Below are positions 18,056 to 27,046 of a DNA stretch of 64,000 bases, in pieces. A program made the position numbers and the translations under genes. How positions within the stretch are numbered: position 1 is the stretch's first letter; each line of letters begins with the position of its first letter. The notes beneath the pieces were generated by a model. That model did no database searches. It had not been told where the DNA came from and saw only the letters and a list, made by a program, of their open reading frames with translations. The stretch is from 66-474 sp044464225 (GTDB lineage: Bacteria; Pseudomonadota; Gammaproteobacteria; Xanthomonadales; Rhodanobacteraceae), in contig JBIQLN010000004.1 in the NCBI GenBank assembly GCA_044464225.1, positions 62,001-126,000 of the forward strand, given 5' to 3'.

Positions 18056-19234
18056 TCAGTGGATCGTCGCGGCACTGGCCGGCTGGGACGTGGCCGCTGG
18101 CGCGACACTATTCGCCGATGCCGGGTCCTGCGCAAGTCCGGCATCCGGCGCGGTAACCACGTAGCCGCGCGCCTGCAGTGCCGCGAGGTAACCGTCCGGG
18201 GCCAGCAGGTCGTGCATCGGCAGCACCGCGAAGGTCTGCGCGTTCGCCGCCAGCGCCGCATCGACCGCGGCCAGCCAGGTCTCTTCGATCCGGTGTGGCA
18301 GGTTGTCGATGCCGAGCGACTTGGCGAAACCCGCGCCGGTGATCGCGGACTGGCAGGTACTGCGCCAGGCGCTTTCGGGCACGGTCCGCAGGGTTTCGAT
18401 GTCGCCGGTGGCCCAGGCGTTGGCGCGCGCGCGGAAATTGGGCAACTCGTGATCGACCGCCTCCAGCACCACGCGCAGGCAGGCAATGCCGTCGGGGCCG
18501 GCGGCCGCGAATGCCTTCACCGCCTGCCGCGGTTCCTTGATTTCCAGCGTGGTGTCGGGCTTGACGGTCTTGACGCCGTGTTGCCTGGCCAGGGTCTCGA
18601 TGGTGTCGGTCACCTCGCCGTCGCCATGCAGGCCGTTCGCCTTCAACGCCTTCTTCATCATCTTGCCGGCTGCGATGAGGGGACGGAAGCGCTCGATCGA
18701 ATAGTCGTCGCCGAAGTAACGTTCCCGCGCGTAGTACCAGCGCGCGTAGACATCGGGCGGCAGCACGTCGTGCAGGGTCTTGCCGTCGGGATTGCGCTGC
18801 GCGCGATAGACCGACGGCAACAGAAACAGTTTGCCGAACCAGTTGGTGTCCACCTTCAGCTTGACACCGGGCGATTCGAGCACCGCTTGGGAAGCCGCGA
18901 TCGTTTGCGCGACCTGGTTCGAGCGCCATTCGATGCCGGCCGGCAAGGTCGGCACCACGCCGAGTATCCACAGCACGTGGTCGCCGCGCGTCACTTTCCA
19001 CAGGCCCGGTCCCGGCATCACGCCGGTCACGTTGATCGCCTGCAGGGTGACGATCGACGAAGCCGGCGCGGGCGTTGCAGCGGTCGTGGATGCGACGGGT
19101 ACGGATGTCCCGGCGTTTGCCGCGAATGCGGCCAGGCATGCGGCGCAGGTTGCAAGCCGGGCGGCCGGCCTTCGGCGGGCTCGAATGCCCGGCGCGGGCG
19201 GCGTCGCCAGGGTGGGCCGTTGATGGTGGAGCAT
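18056..19234 (-). CDS. TraB/GumN family protein
   Basis: A 392-residue TraB/GumN (PF01963) protein. After an Arg-rich N-terminus and a hydrophobic, Ala-rich stretch (about residues 25-50) that may be a signal, the core begins GLWKVTRGDHVLWILGVVPTLP, the GumN signature. It ends near AQTFAVLPMHDLLAPDGYLAALQARGY, the family's C-terminal motif. A Pro/Ala/Ser-rich tail follows. Biochemical function of this fold in bacteria is unsettled; some relatives are proposed proteases. Start chosen at the ATG at 19234; the frame is open further but reads as non-coding. It is divergent from ppc across 190 bases. Confidence 0.85.
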   Translation of the reverse strand: MLHHQRPTLATPPAPGIRARRRPAARLATCAACLAAFAANAGTSVPVASTTAATPAPASSIVTLQAINVTGVMPGPGLWKVTRGDHVLWILGVVPTLPAGIEWRSNQVAQTIAASQAVLESPGVKLKVDTNWFGKLFLLPSVYRAQRNPDGKTLHDVLPPDVYARWYYARERYFGDDYSIERFRPLIAAGKMMKKALKANGLHGDGEVTDTIETLARQHGVKTVKPDTTLEIKEPRQAVKAFAAAGPDGIACLRVVLEAVDHELPNFRARANAWATGDIETLRTVPESAWRSTCQSAITGAGFAKSLGIDNLPHRIEETWLAAVDAALAANAQTFAVLPMHDLLAPDGYLAALQARGYVVTAPDAGLAQDPASANSVAPAATSQPASAATIH

Positions 19235-19424
19235 CGATCGCACGCAGCATCCTTTTCGTTTGCGCCGCAGGCGACGGCGTGACCTGTCACTGACCGCAAG
19301 CGGCGGCGACGGTTCCGGCGCGGTGCGACGCGCGGCCGGAATGCATGAGCTTATGCGGTTCGGCCGCGAAGCGGAATCGCAGTCTTGGTAAGCTCGAAAG
19401 CTTGAGTGCCGAGACGAGGATCGC

Positions 19425-22133
19425 ATGCCCGAATCCGCCGACAGCATCCCCGAATTCCTGCCGCATGACGGTCCCTTGCGCGAAGACGTGCATCGGCTGG
19501 GCATCCTCGTGGGCCGGATGCTGGCCGAGCAGGAAGGCGAGGCGTTCTATCAGCGCGTGGAAGGCGTGCGTACGGCCGCCATCCGGCGCCGCCGCGAAGG
19601 GCAGGCGGTGGATGGGCTCGCCGATTCCCTGGCGGGGTTGGATGCGGCCGACGCCGAAGCGCTGGCGCGTGCGTTCTCGGCCTGGTTCCAGGCCGTCAAC
19701 ACTGCCGAACGCGTGCACCGCATCCGCCGCCGCCGCGACTACCAGCTTGCCGGTGCCGCGCCACAACCGGAATCGCTGGCCGACGTGCTGGCATCGCTGA
19801 AGGCACGCGGGGTGGAAGCCGCGGAATTGCTCGACTGGCTGGCGCGCGTGGACATCGAACCGGTGTTCACCGCGCATCCGACCGAAGCCGTGCGTCGGTC
19901 GCTGCTGGAAAAGGAAGCAGCGATCGTGCGGGCGCTGGTCGAAGGTTTCGATGCCTCGCGCACGCCACAGGAACGCGCGGTCGATCACCAGCGCCTGCTG
20001 ACCGCGCTGACCGCAGGCTGGCAGACCGCCGAGGCGTCGGCGATACGGCCCAGCGTGCAGGATGAATTCGAGCACGTCAGCTTCTACCTCGCAGGTCCCC
20101 TTTATCGCGTGCTGCCGGTGTTCTACGAATCGCTGGAGCACGAACTCGAGCGGGTCTACGGCGTCCGTCCCGAGTTGCCGCGGCTGCTGCGTTTCGGTTC
20201 CTGGGTGGGTGGCGACATGGACGGCAATCCGAACGTCGGCGCCGATACCCTCCGCGAGACGCTGCGTGCACAGCGTGCGATGGTGCTGGCGCGCTATCAG
20301 GCCGAATGTGCCCACCTGGAACGACTGCTCAGTCAGACCGACGATCGCGCAGAGGTTTCCGATGCGCTGCGCCGGCGGCTGGACGGCTATCGCCAGCGCC
20401 TGCCGCAAGCGGCCGCCGCGATCCGGCCGCGCCACGCAAACATGCCGTACCGCTGCCTGCTCACCTTGATGGCTGCGCGGCTTGACGCCACCGGCAAGGG
20501 CGACGTGGAACGCTACGCCAATGCGGCCGAGTTCCAGGCCGACGTGGAACTGATCGCCGAAAGCCTCGCCGCGCACAAGGGCGAACACGCCGGGTTGTTC
20601 GGCGTGCGCCGGTTGCTCCGCCGCGTGCGCACCTTCGGGTTCCATCTGGCGCGACTGGACGTGCGGCAGGACGCACGCGTGCACGACGACGTCCTCGCCG
20701 TGTCGCTGGGCGATCCGGAATGGGCGGGCCGGCCAGCGGACGATCGCGCGAAGCGCCTGCGTGCGTTGGCGGCCGGAGAGGCCACGTTGACCGCGCACGA
20801 CGACCCGGATGCGGCGCACCTGCAGGCGGTGTTCACGACGCTGGCCGAGGCGCGGCGGGATTACGGGCCGGACGCCACCGGCCCCTACATCATCTCGATG
20901 GCGCGCTCGGCCGCCGACGTGCTGGCCGTGCTGGCTCTGGCGCGAGACGGCGGCCTGGTCGAACACGACGGCGTCCCGCTCGACATCGCGCCGCTGTTCG
21001 AGACGGTCGACGACCTGAGGCGCGGTGCCGCCACGTTGCGCGCGCTGCTGGACGATCCGGTGTATCGCGAACACCTGTCGCGCCGGGGCGACCGTCAGTT
21101 GATCATGCTCGGCTATTCCGACAGCGCCAAGGATGGCGGCATCCTCGCCGCGCGCTGGGCGCTGCAGCGCGCGCAGGTGGAACTGCTGGAAGTCGCGCGC
21201 GAGGCCGGCATCGGCCTGACTTTTTTTCACGGCCGGGGTGGTTCGGCGAGCCGCGGCGGTGGCAAGGTGACGCCGGCCCTGATGGCTTCACCCCGCGGCG
21301 CGGTGGCCGGCCGCCTGCGCGTCACCGAACAGGGTGAAGTGATCCACCGCAAGTACGGCATCCGCGCGCTGGCGCTGCGCAACCTCGAACAGACGGCAGG
21401 TGCGGTGCTGCGCGCCAGCCTGCGACCGCGCGAAGCGGAACCACGCGAAGGGCCGTGGCGCGAACGCATGGGCGTGCTGGCGCGGCACAGCCGCGAGGCG
21501 TATCGCGCGCTCGTCGAACGTCCCGGTTTCTTCGATTACTTCCGCGCCGCCACGCCGATCGACGTGATCGAACGCATGACCATGAGCTCGCGCCCCGCCA
21601 GCCGCCGCAGCATGCACGGCGTCGAGGATCTGCGCGCGATCCCTTGGGTGTTCTCGTGGACGCAATGCCGTTCCATCATTACCGGCTGGTACGGGCTGGG
21701 CAGCGCGCTCGAGCATGGTGCGGAAGCGTACGGCGAGGCGGAACTGGGGGAAATGGCGCGCGAATGGCCGTTCCTCGCGAACGTGCTGGATGACGTGGAG
21801 ATGCTGCTGGCCAAGTGCGACCTTGGCATTGCCGAAGTCTTCTCGAAACTCGCCGGATCCCTGCACGCCGAATTCTTCGGCCTGATCGACGATGAATTCG
21901 TGCGCACCCGCCGCTGGTTGCTCAAGCTGAAAGGCAGCGACATGCTGTTGCGTGGAGATCCGCGCCTCGCGATGTCGATCCGCCTGCGCAATCCTTACGT
22001 GGATCCGATGAGCCTGCTGCAGGTGGACCTGTTGCGGCGGTGGCGTGCCGGTGGCCGCCGCGACGAAGCACTGCTGCGTGCATTGGTGGCCTGTGTCAAC
22101 GGCGTATCGCAGGGCCTGCAGAACACCGGTTGA
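19425..22133 (+). CDS. ppc: Phosphoenolpyruvate carboxylase
   Basis: Carboxylates PEP to oxaloacetate, the anaplerotic entry to the TCA cycle; homotetrameric, allosterically regulated. The 902-residue length is normal. Catalytic signatures are FTAHPTEAVRRSL near residue 145, GSWVGGDMDGNPNV, LGYSDSAKDGG and the glycine-rich FFHGRGGSASRGGG. The ATG at 19425 has GAGGA eight bases upstream. It stands alone between the divergent GumN-type gene and the XRE module. Confidence 0.97.
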   Translation: MPESADSIPEFLPHDGPLREDVHRLGILVGRMLAEQEGEAFYQRVEGVRTAAIRRRREGQAVDGLADSLAGLDAADAEALARAFSAWFQAVNTAERVHRIRRRRDYQLAGAAPQPESLADVLASLKARGVEAAELLDWLARVDIEPVFTAHPTEAVRRSLLEKEAAIVRALVEGFDASRTPQERAVDHQRLLTALTAGWQTAEASAIRPSVQDEFEHVSFYLAGPLYRVLPVFYESLEHELERVYGVRPELPRLLRFGSWVGGDMDGNPNVGADTLRETLRAQRAMVLARYQAECAHLERLLSQTDDRAEVSDALRRRLDGYRQRLPQAAAAIRPRHANMPYRCLLTLMAARLDATGKGDVERYANAAEFQADVELIAESLAAHKGEHAGLFGVRRLLRRVRTFGFHLARLDVRQDARVHDDVLAVSLGDPEWAGRPADDRAKRLRALAAGEATLTAHDDPDAAHLQAVFTTLAEARRDYGPDATGPYIISMARSAADVLAVLALARDGGLVEHDGVPLDIAPLFETVDDLRRGAATLRALLDDPVYREHLSRRGDRQLIMLGYSDSAKDGGILAARWALQRAQVELLEVAREAGIGLTFFHGRGGSASRGGGKVTPALMASPRGAVAGRLRVTEQGEVIHRKYGIRALALRNLEQTAGAVLRASLRPREAEPREGPWRERMGVLARHSREAYRALVERPGFFDYFRAATPIDVIERMTMSSRPASRRSMHGVEDLRAIPWVFSWTQCRSIITGWYGLGSALEHGAEAYGEAELGEMAREWPFLANVLDDVEMLLAKCDLGIAEVFSKLAGSLHAEFFGLIDDEFVRTRRWLLKLKGSDMLLRGDPRLAMSIRLRNPYVDPMSLLQVDLLRRWRAGGRRDEALLRALVACVNGVSQGLQNTG

Positions 22134-22225
22134 GGAGTTCGCCGCGGGTCACCCCGCGCCGATCCGGGGCTGGGCATGGTCGCCGCACCGCTTGCCTGTC
22201 GCTGATGCCCCGCGGCATCGTCGCG

Positions 22226-22245
22226 TTGTCAAGGACGCTTGACAA
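22226..22245. promoter_or_regulatory. Palindromic operator 1 of the XRE module
   Basis: TTGTCAAGGACGCTTGACAA is a perfect dyad with 8-base arms around GACG. Its right arm contains the -35 hexamer TTGACA (22239-22244). The same TGTCAAG-N4-CTTGACA core recurs at 22271-22290, so this is probably the binding site of the small XRE regulator encoded downstream. Confidence 0.7.
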
Positions 22246-22267
22246 TTGCGACACCGTTCCCTAGTCT
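22239..22267 (+). promoter_or_regulatory. Sigma-70-like promoter threaded between the operators
   Basis: TTGACA at 22239-22244, 17-base spacer, TAGTCT at 22262-22267. The -35 lies in operator 1 and the predicted start point (about 22274) in operator 2. Confidence 0.6.
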
Positions 22268-22270
22268 CGC

Positions 22271-22290
22271 ATGTCAAGTCAACTTGACAT
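22271..22290. promoter_or_regulatory. Palindromic operator 2 of the XRE module
   Basis: ATGTCAAGTCAACTTGACAT has perfect 9-base arms (ATGTCAAGT/ACTTGACAT). Centre-to-centre distance to operator 1 is 45 bases. It includes an ATG that is in frame with the downstream gene but is probably not the real start. Confidence 0.7.
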
Positions 22291-22324
22291 GACGCACATG
22301 TCTGCAGCCGCCGTGGGGAAAAAG

Positions 22325-22921
22325 ATGCCGATGGACAAGATGAGCGAGTGGCCGACATGGCTGCGCTGGAGCGCCTGGCTGGTCAGCTGGGCGGTGTACC
22401 TGGGCGGCTTTGCATTGTTGCTGATGTTCCACAGCCTCGTTGTGCAAGGCCTTGCCTTGGCGGTGATCTGCATGGGCCTGGTGCTGCTCACGCATGCGAC
22501 CAAGGCCGTGCTGAACGAGCGCATGCGCAAGGTGGACCGATGGCAGGTGCGCGTGGTCCTGCCCGCGTTCGTGGTCTACATGGTGCTGATGTTGGATGTG
22601 TGGCCAACGTACTCCCGCATCGAGCTGCCGTGGCTGAAGGTAATCGTGGCGCTGTTGCCGTTGCTGCCGCTGGTGGTCGTGGTGTGGGCGATGATGCGGT
22701 ACATGGCGCATTGCGACGAACTCGAACGCCGCCAGCAATTGGAGGCCATCGGTATCGCCGCGGCCGTGGTCAGCCTGGTCGGCTTCGCGCTCGGCCTGTT
22801 GGCCGCCACCAAGTTGATCGCGGTGGACGGCGCCCTGGTGTTGCTGTTGATTTTCCCGGCATTGTGCGTCGTCTACGGGCTGGCGTGCGGCTGGAACAGA
22901 TGGCGCTGGCGTGGTCGATGA
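22325..22921 (+). CDS. Six-helix inner membrane protein paired with an XRE regulator
   Basis: A 198-residue membrane protein of unknown function with six predicted hydrophobic helices in pairs. Between helices 4 and 5 a short cytoplasmic segment reads HCDELERRQQLEAIGIAA, a pattern I recall in small membrane proteins that sit beside Cro/CI-type regulators. In-frame ATGs exist at 22271, 22289 and 22298, but they lie in or next to operator 2 near the expected transcription start. GGGGA at 22315-22319 gives good spacing to the ATG at 22325, so that start is preferred. The stop overlaps the regulator start by 4 bases. Confidence 0.75.
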   Translation: MPMDKMSEWPTWLRWSAWLVSWAVYLGGFALLLMFHSLVVQGLALAVICMGLVLLTHATKAVLNERMRKVDRWQVRVVLPAFVVYMVLMLDVWPTYSRIELPWLKVIVALLPLLPLVVVVWAMMRYMAHCDELERRQQLEAIGIAAAVVSLVGFALGLLAATKLIAVDGALVLLLIFPALCVVYGLACGWNRWRWRGR

Positions 22922-23118
22922 AAAACCGTGTACGCGAATTGCGCGAGGCCCAAGGCTGGTCGCAGGGCGAGTTGGCGGAGCGCCTGGATGTATCGCGCCA
23001 GACCATCAACGCCATCGAAACCGGCAAGTACGACCCCAGCCTGCCGCTTGCCTTCAAGCTGGCGCGGCTGTTCAAGCAACGCATCGAATCGATGTTCGAC
23101 CCGGATGAGGAACGCTGA
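22918..23118 (+). CDS. Small XRE-family (Cro/CI-type) regulator
   Basis: A 66-residue protein that is almost entirely a helix-turn-helix domain: RELREAQGWSQGELAERLDVSRQTINAIETGKYDPS, followed by a short helix FKLARLFKQRIESMF. It has no ligand domain, so any signal must come from protein level or a partner, perhaps the membrane protein it overlaps (ATGA). The next gene starts at the base after its stop. It likely autorepresses through the twin operators upstream; that is inferred from their matched dyads and position. Confidence 0.92.
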   Translation: MKNRVRELREAQGWSQGELAERLDVSRQTINAIETGKYDPSLPLAFKLARLFKQRIESMFDPDEER

Positions 23119-24726
23119 ATGAAGATGAATTCGCGCATGTTGCTGCGCATCGCCGCCGTGGTGGTCATCGCGGCCGTGCTCGGGTGGCAATGGTGGGGCA
23201 AGCATCACGCGCCGGCCAAGGCCGCAGGCGATATTCCGGACGCCGGTATTCCCGCTCCCACGGCCTCCGCATCCACGCCCGCCAGGCCGGTGAAGCCCGC
23301 GCCGCCGGCAACCATGAAGCTGGGCGACCTCACGCTGACCGCCTGCGCGCTCAAGCAACACGGTTCCGCCGCCACCATCCCCGCGTTCTGCACGAAGTTC
23401 CCGGTGCCGGAGAATCGCGCCGATCCGGCATCGCGCAAGATCGACCTGAAGGTCGCGATCGTCAAGAGCGACTCGGCGGTGCCCGAAAAGGATCTCGTGG
23501 TCTACCTGGCCGGCGGCCCTGGCCAGTCGGCAACGCAAACCTGGCCGCAGCTCGCGGCCGCGTTCGAGCCGCTGCAGAAACACCACGACATCCTGTTGCT
23601 CGACCAACGCGGCACCGGCGGATCGAATCCGCTGTCGTGTCCGGAAGTCGAGAAGGCGCAGAAGGGGCAGGAGGATCTGCCGTTCGACGCCGCGCGCGCC
23701 AAGGCGGACATCGCGCAGTGCCTGGCCGAAGTCCGGAAGAAGGCCGACCCGCGCTACTACACCACCACCATCGCGGTGGCCGATCTGGAAGCGGTGCGCC
23801 AGGCGTTGGGCGCGCCGAAGCTGGACCTCGTCGGCATTTCCTATGGCACGCGCATGGCGCAACAGTACGCTGCCGCGCACCCCGACGCGGTGCGCAGCAT
23901 CGTGCTCGACAGCGTGGCGCCGAATTCGCTGATCCTCGGCGAAACGTTCGCGTCCGACCTCGAGCGCGCGCTGAAACTGCAGGCCGATGCCTGCCTCGCG
24001 ACGCCGGCGTGCAAGCAGGCGTTCGGCGACTGGCGCAAGACGCTGCTGGATCTGCATGCACGGCTCGAAGCCAAGCCGGTCCCTGACGTCACGTTTCCCG
24101 ATCCGCGCACGTTCCAGCCGGTGACCCGCACCGTCACTGCCGACACGCTGGCTTCGGTGGTGCACCTGTTCGCCTACAACGCCCAGGCGTCCACGCTGTT
24201 GCCGCTGGCGGTCGCGCAGGCGGCCAAGGGCAACTTCACGCCGCTGCTCGGGCAATCGCAACTCGGCCGGGGCGAACTCGGCGGCAGCATGGATGCCGGC
24301 ATGCAGCTCTCGGTGATGTGTTCGGAGGACGCGCCGTTCCTGAAGCCACGCCCGGAGGATGCCGCCACGTTGCTGGGGACGCAGGCGATCGAGCGCATCC
24401 AGGTCGCCTGTTCGGTGTGGCCGCACGGCAGCGTACCGAAGGATTTCCACCAGCCGTTCAGGTCGTCCATCCCGACGCTGATCCTGTCCGGCGAACGCGA
24501 CCCGGTCACCCCGCCGCGCTTCGCTGCCGAGGTGCTGAAGGGTCTCTCGAACGGTCGCGTGCTGACACTCAAGGGCATGGGCCACGGCGAACTGACGATC
24601 GGCTGCATGCCGAAACTGGTGTACGAATTCGTCGACAAGCTGGATCCGAAACAGCTCGATGCCACATGCCTGAAACGCATCGCGCCGCTGCCCGCGTTCG
24701 TGAGCTTCAATGGCGCGGCGCCCTGA
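23119..24726 (+). CDS. Exported S33-type peptidase (tripeptidyl aminopeptidase-like alpha/beta hydrolase)
   Basis: A 535-residue alpha/beta hydrolase with an N-terminal hydrophobic segment (residues 7-25) and a Pro/Ala linker, so periplasmic or membrane-anchored. The oxyanion region is VVYLAGGPGQS, the nucleophile S241 in GISYGT, the acid D461 in SGERDPVTPP and the base H489 in GMGHGEL, all as in the Streptomyces tripeptidyl aminopeptidase family (abhydrolase_1 plus TAP-like C-terminus). It begins directly after the XRE stop and so is probably the third gene of that unit. Substrate preference for N-terminal tripeptides or proline is not determined. Confidence 0.87.
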   Translation: MKMNSRMLLRIAAVVVIAAVLGWQWWGKHHAPAKAAGDIPDAGIPAPTASASTPARPVKPAPPATMKLGDLTLTACALKQHGSAATIPAFCTKFPVPENRADPASRKIDLKVAIVKSDSAVPEKDLVVYLAGGPGQSATQTWPQLAAAFEPLQKHHDILLLDQRGTGGSNPLSCPEVEKAQKGQEDLPFDAARAKADIAQCLAEVRKKADPRYYTTTIAVADLEAVRQALGAPKLDLVGISYGTRMAQQYAAAHPDAVRSIVLDSVAPNSLILGETFASDLERALKLQADACLATPACKQAFGDWRKTLLDLHARLEAKPVPDVTFPDPRTFQPVTRTVTADTLASVVHLFAYNAQASTLLPLAVAQAAKGNFTPLLGQSQLGRGELGGSMDAGMQLSVMCSEDAPFLKPRPEDAATLLGTQAIERIQVACSVWPHGSVPKDFHQPFRSSIPTLILSGERDPVTPPRFAAEVLKGLSNGRVLTLKGMGHGELTIGCMPKLVYEFVDKLDPKQLDATCLKRIAPLPAFVSFNGAAP

Positions 24727-24831
24727 CGAGTCGGGCAACGGGATGAGACGCCCGCACCGAAAAGGCATTCATGCCCCCACAACCCCTGCCCGCTTGACCC
24801 GAGGGGTAGACCAAGCCGCGGAGTCCCGCTC

Positions 24832-25566
24832 ATGATTGAAGTCAAGAATCTGCACAAGGCGTTCGGCAAGGTGAAGGCCGTGGACGGGGTCACCTTCACC
24901 GCCCGCGACGGCGAGATCACCGGCCTGCTGGGCCCGAACGGCGCCGGCAAGACCACCACGCTCAGGATGCTCTACACCCTGATGAAGCCCGCTTCGGGGC
25001 AGGTGCTGGTGGACGGCATCGACGCGGCGGTCGATCCGATCGCGGTGCGTCGCCGGCTGGGCGTACTGCCCGATGCACGCGGCCTCTACAAGCGCCTGAC
25101 CGCGCGCGAGAACATCGAATACTTCGCGCGCCTGCACGGTATCGAAACCACGTTGATGCACCGGCGCCGCGAGAAGCTGGTCGACGCGCTCGAGATGCGC
25201 GACATCCTGGATCGTCGCACGGAAGGGTTCTCGCAAGGCCAGCGCGTGAAGACCGCGATCGCACGCGCACTGGTGCACGATCCGAAGAACGTGATCCTGG
25301 ACGAACCGACCAACGGCCTCGACGTAATGGCCACCCGCGGTTTGCGCGCGTTCATGCGCAACCTCAAGGCCGAGGGCCGTTGCGTGTTGTTCTCCAGCCA
25401 CATCATGCAGGAGGTCGCGATCCTGTGCGACCGCATCGTGGTGATCGCCGCCGGGCGCGTGGTCGCCGACGAATCGCCGGATGCGCTGCGTGCGCAGACC
25501 GGCGAAACCAACCTCGAGGATGCCTTCGTGAAACTGATCGGTAGTGAAGAAGGGCTTGCCGCATGA
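24832..25566 (+). CDS. natA: ABC transporter ATP-binding protein, NatA-like
   Basis: A 244-residue ATPase of the ABC-2 exporter class, closest to sodium exporter NatA. Walker A is GPNGAGKTT (about residues 33-41). The signature motif reads FSQGQ (about 133-137) instead of LSGGQ, a change common in the NatA group. Walker B is VILDEPTNGLD and the switch histidine follows in FSSHIMQE. It overlaps the permease gene by 4 bases (ATGA), so they form one unit. Transport of sodium is the family guess; the true substrate is not shown. Confidence 0.87.
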   Translation: MIEVKNLHKAFGKVKAVDGVTFTARDGEITGLLGPNGAGKTTTLRMLYTLMKPASGQVLVDGIDAAVDPIAVRRRLGVLPDARGLYKRLTARENIEYFARLHGIETTLMHRRREKLVDALEMRDILDRRTEGFSQGQRVKTAIARALVHDPKNVILDEPTNGLDVMATRGLRAFMRNLKAEGRCVLFSSHIMQEVAILCDRIVVIAAGRVVADESPDALRAQTGETNLEDAFVKLIGSEEGLAA

Positions 25567-26738
25567 GCGCGATGCTGACGGTATGGTGGAAGGAAATCCG
25601 CGAAAACCTGCGCGACAAGCGCACGGTGTTCAGTGCATTGATCTACGGGCCGCTGATCGGACCGGTGATGTTCGTGGTGCTGATGAACGTGGTGGTCGGC
25701 CACGAGATGAAAAAGGCGGAAGGCCCGCTGAAGGTGCCGGTGATCGGCGCCGGACACGCACCCAACCTGATCGAGGCGTTGAAGCAGCAGGGCCTGGTGC
25801 CGCAGCCGCCCGTGGCCGACCCGGACAAGGCGGTGCGCGATCGCGACGCGGACGTGGTGCTGCGCATTCCTGCCGACTTCGGCAAGGCCTGGTCGAAGGG
25901 CGAACCCGCGCAGGTCGAAGTGATTTTCGACGCTTCGCAGCAGAACAGCGGCACGCCGACCAAGCGCCTCGAGCGCATGCTCAAGCACTATAGCCAGGAA
26001 CAGGGCGCGCTGCGGTTGCTGGCCCGCGGCCTTTCGCCCGGCATCGCGGCGCCGGTGGTTGTCAGCGAGCGGGATCAGTCGACGCCCCAATCGCGCGCCG
26101 GCATGTTCCTGAACTTCCTGCCGTACTTCTTCGTGATCGCGGTGTACATCGGTGGCATGTACCTGGCCATCGACCTGACCGCGGGCGAACGCGAACGGCA
26201 GTCGCTGGAACCGTTGTTCGCCAATCCGGTGGCGCGGTGGCGCATCCTGGCCGGCAAGCTTGGCGCGATCAGCGCGTTTTCCCTGGCCAGTCTGGTACTC
26301 ACCGCGGTCGGATTCTCGGTTGCCGGCCACCTGATGCCGGCCGAGAAGCTCGGCATGGCGTTCGATCTGGGCCCCGGCTTCATCGCCGATGCGATCCTGC
26401 TGGAACTGCCGCTGATCGCGTTCTTCGCGGTGCTGGAAACCCTGGTCGCGGCCTTCGCCAAAAGCTACCGCGAGGCGCAGACTTATCTCGGCCTGCTCAT
26501 GATCATCCCGATCATTCCGTCGATGATGATGGGCTTCCTGCCGGTCAAACCGGCGCACTGGATGTATGCCGTGCCGTTGCTGGGCCAGCAGATCGGCATC
26601 AGCGACCTGTTGCGGGGCAACCCCGTTTCAGCGGGCGACATCGGCCTCGCGCTGGTCTGCGGGTTCGCCCTGGCGTTCGTGATCGGCATCGGCACCGCGT
26701 TGGTGTACCGCAGCGAGCGGCTGGCGATTTCTGCGTGA
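25563..26738 (+). CDS. natB: ABC transporter permease, NatB-like (ABC-2 type)
   Basis: A 391-residue permease. One N-terminal helix (about residues 20-45) is followed by a large extracytoplasmic domain (about 45-185, VPVIGAGHAPNLIEALKQQG onward), then five or six helices from FLPYFFVIAVYIGGMYLAIDL to the end. The motif DLTAGERERQSLEPLFANPV is typical of NatB proteins. Encoded with natA by overlapping start and stop. Direction is export by family precedent. Confidence 0.87.
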   Translation: MSAMLTVWWKEIRENLRDKRTVFSALIYGPLIGPVMFVVLMNVVVGHEMKKAEGPLKVPVIGAGHAPNLIEALKQQGLVPQPPVADPDKAVRDRDADVVLRIPADFGKAWSKGEPAQVEVIFDASQQNSGTPTKRLERMLKHYSQEQGALRLLARGLSPGIAAPVVVSERDQSTPQSRAGMFLNFLPYFFVIAVYIGGMYLAIDLTAGERERQSLEPLFANPVARWRILAGKLGAISAFSLASLVLTAVGFSVAGHLMPAEKLGMAFDLGPGFIADAILLELPLIAFFAVLETLVAAFAKSYREAQTYLGLLMIIPIIPSMMMGFLPVKPAHWMYAVPLLGQQIGISDLLRGNPVSAGDIGLALVCGFALAFVIGIGTALVYRSERLAISA

Positions 26739-26916
26739 TTTCCGCTGGGACGGGCGGGGCGAAGCGAATGCTGGTGGCGTGGCGGGGGGTCAGGCAAGGG
26801 TTCGGGTTCGTGAGGTGCTGGCGCTCCGCCCTACCCCCACCCCGCCCTCACCCGGAAAGAGAGGCGAGTGATGGCCACGCTGCGCGCGGCAAACGGTATT
26901 GGATCGAGCGGGGCCG
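26739..26916. other. Gene-free stretch after natB with a degenerate REP unit
   Basis: No gene seen. It contains the degenerate REP-like unit at 26828-26868 and otherwise only GC-rich sequence between the natB stop and the sRNA terminator. No T-run terminator for natB is visible on the plus strand. Confidence 0.6.
26828..26868. repeat. Degenerate REP-like unit
   Basis: CGCCCTACCCCCACCCCGCC followed by CTCACCCGGAAAGAGAGGCG resembles the right-hand unit of the repeat inside hrpB (ACCCTCACCCCCAGCCCCTC...), with an eroded hairpin. Confidence 0.5.
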
Positions 26917-26957
26917 AAAATAAAATGCCCCGAGAGCCAGGGGGGAGCTCTCGGGGC
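26917..26957 (-). terminator. Rho-independent terminator of the sRNA
   Basis: Read on the minus strand, a 10-bp stem GCCCCGAGAG/CTCTCGGGGC is followed by ATTTTATTTT. It also could end polA read-through transcripts. On the plus strand no T-run follows. Confidence 0.85.
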
Positions 26958-27041
26958 GGGCGATGCCAAACCTGGGGAGGGGTCTGACACCGGGGGTTCG
27001 CTCAGGGAGGTGAGTGAACCGGGACGCCGTTGCGTGCGTCC
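26917..27041 (-). ncRNA. sX13-like small RNA with C-rich loops, downstream of polA
   Basis: About 125 bases on the minus strand fold by eye into a series of hairpins with C-rich loops. A 5' hairpin is GGACGC/GCGTCC. Then come GGTTCACTCA-CCTCCC-TGAGCGAACC, GGTGTCAGACC-CCTCCCCA-GGTTTGGCATC (11 pairs with G-U), and GCCCCGAGAG-(C-rich)-CTCTCGGGGC followed by ATTTTATTTT, a Rho-independent terminator. Three C-rich loops of this kind and a place after polA are what I recall of Xanthomonas sX13, which pairs with G-rich ribosome binding sites. A promoter is present (27047-27076). The start is placed at about 27040. The call is from structure and synteny, not from an alignment. Confidence 0.75.
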
Positions 27042-27046
27042 GAAAC

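Noticed and set aside
22271..22324. ATGs at 22271, 22289 and 22298 as start of the membrane protein
   Set aside because: They fall in or beside operator 2 at the predicted transcription start, with no Shine-Dalgarno; 22325 has GGGGA at good spacing.
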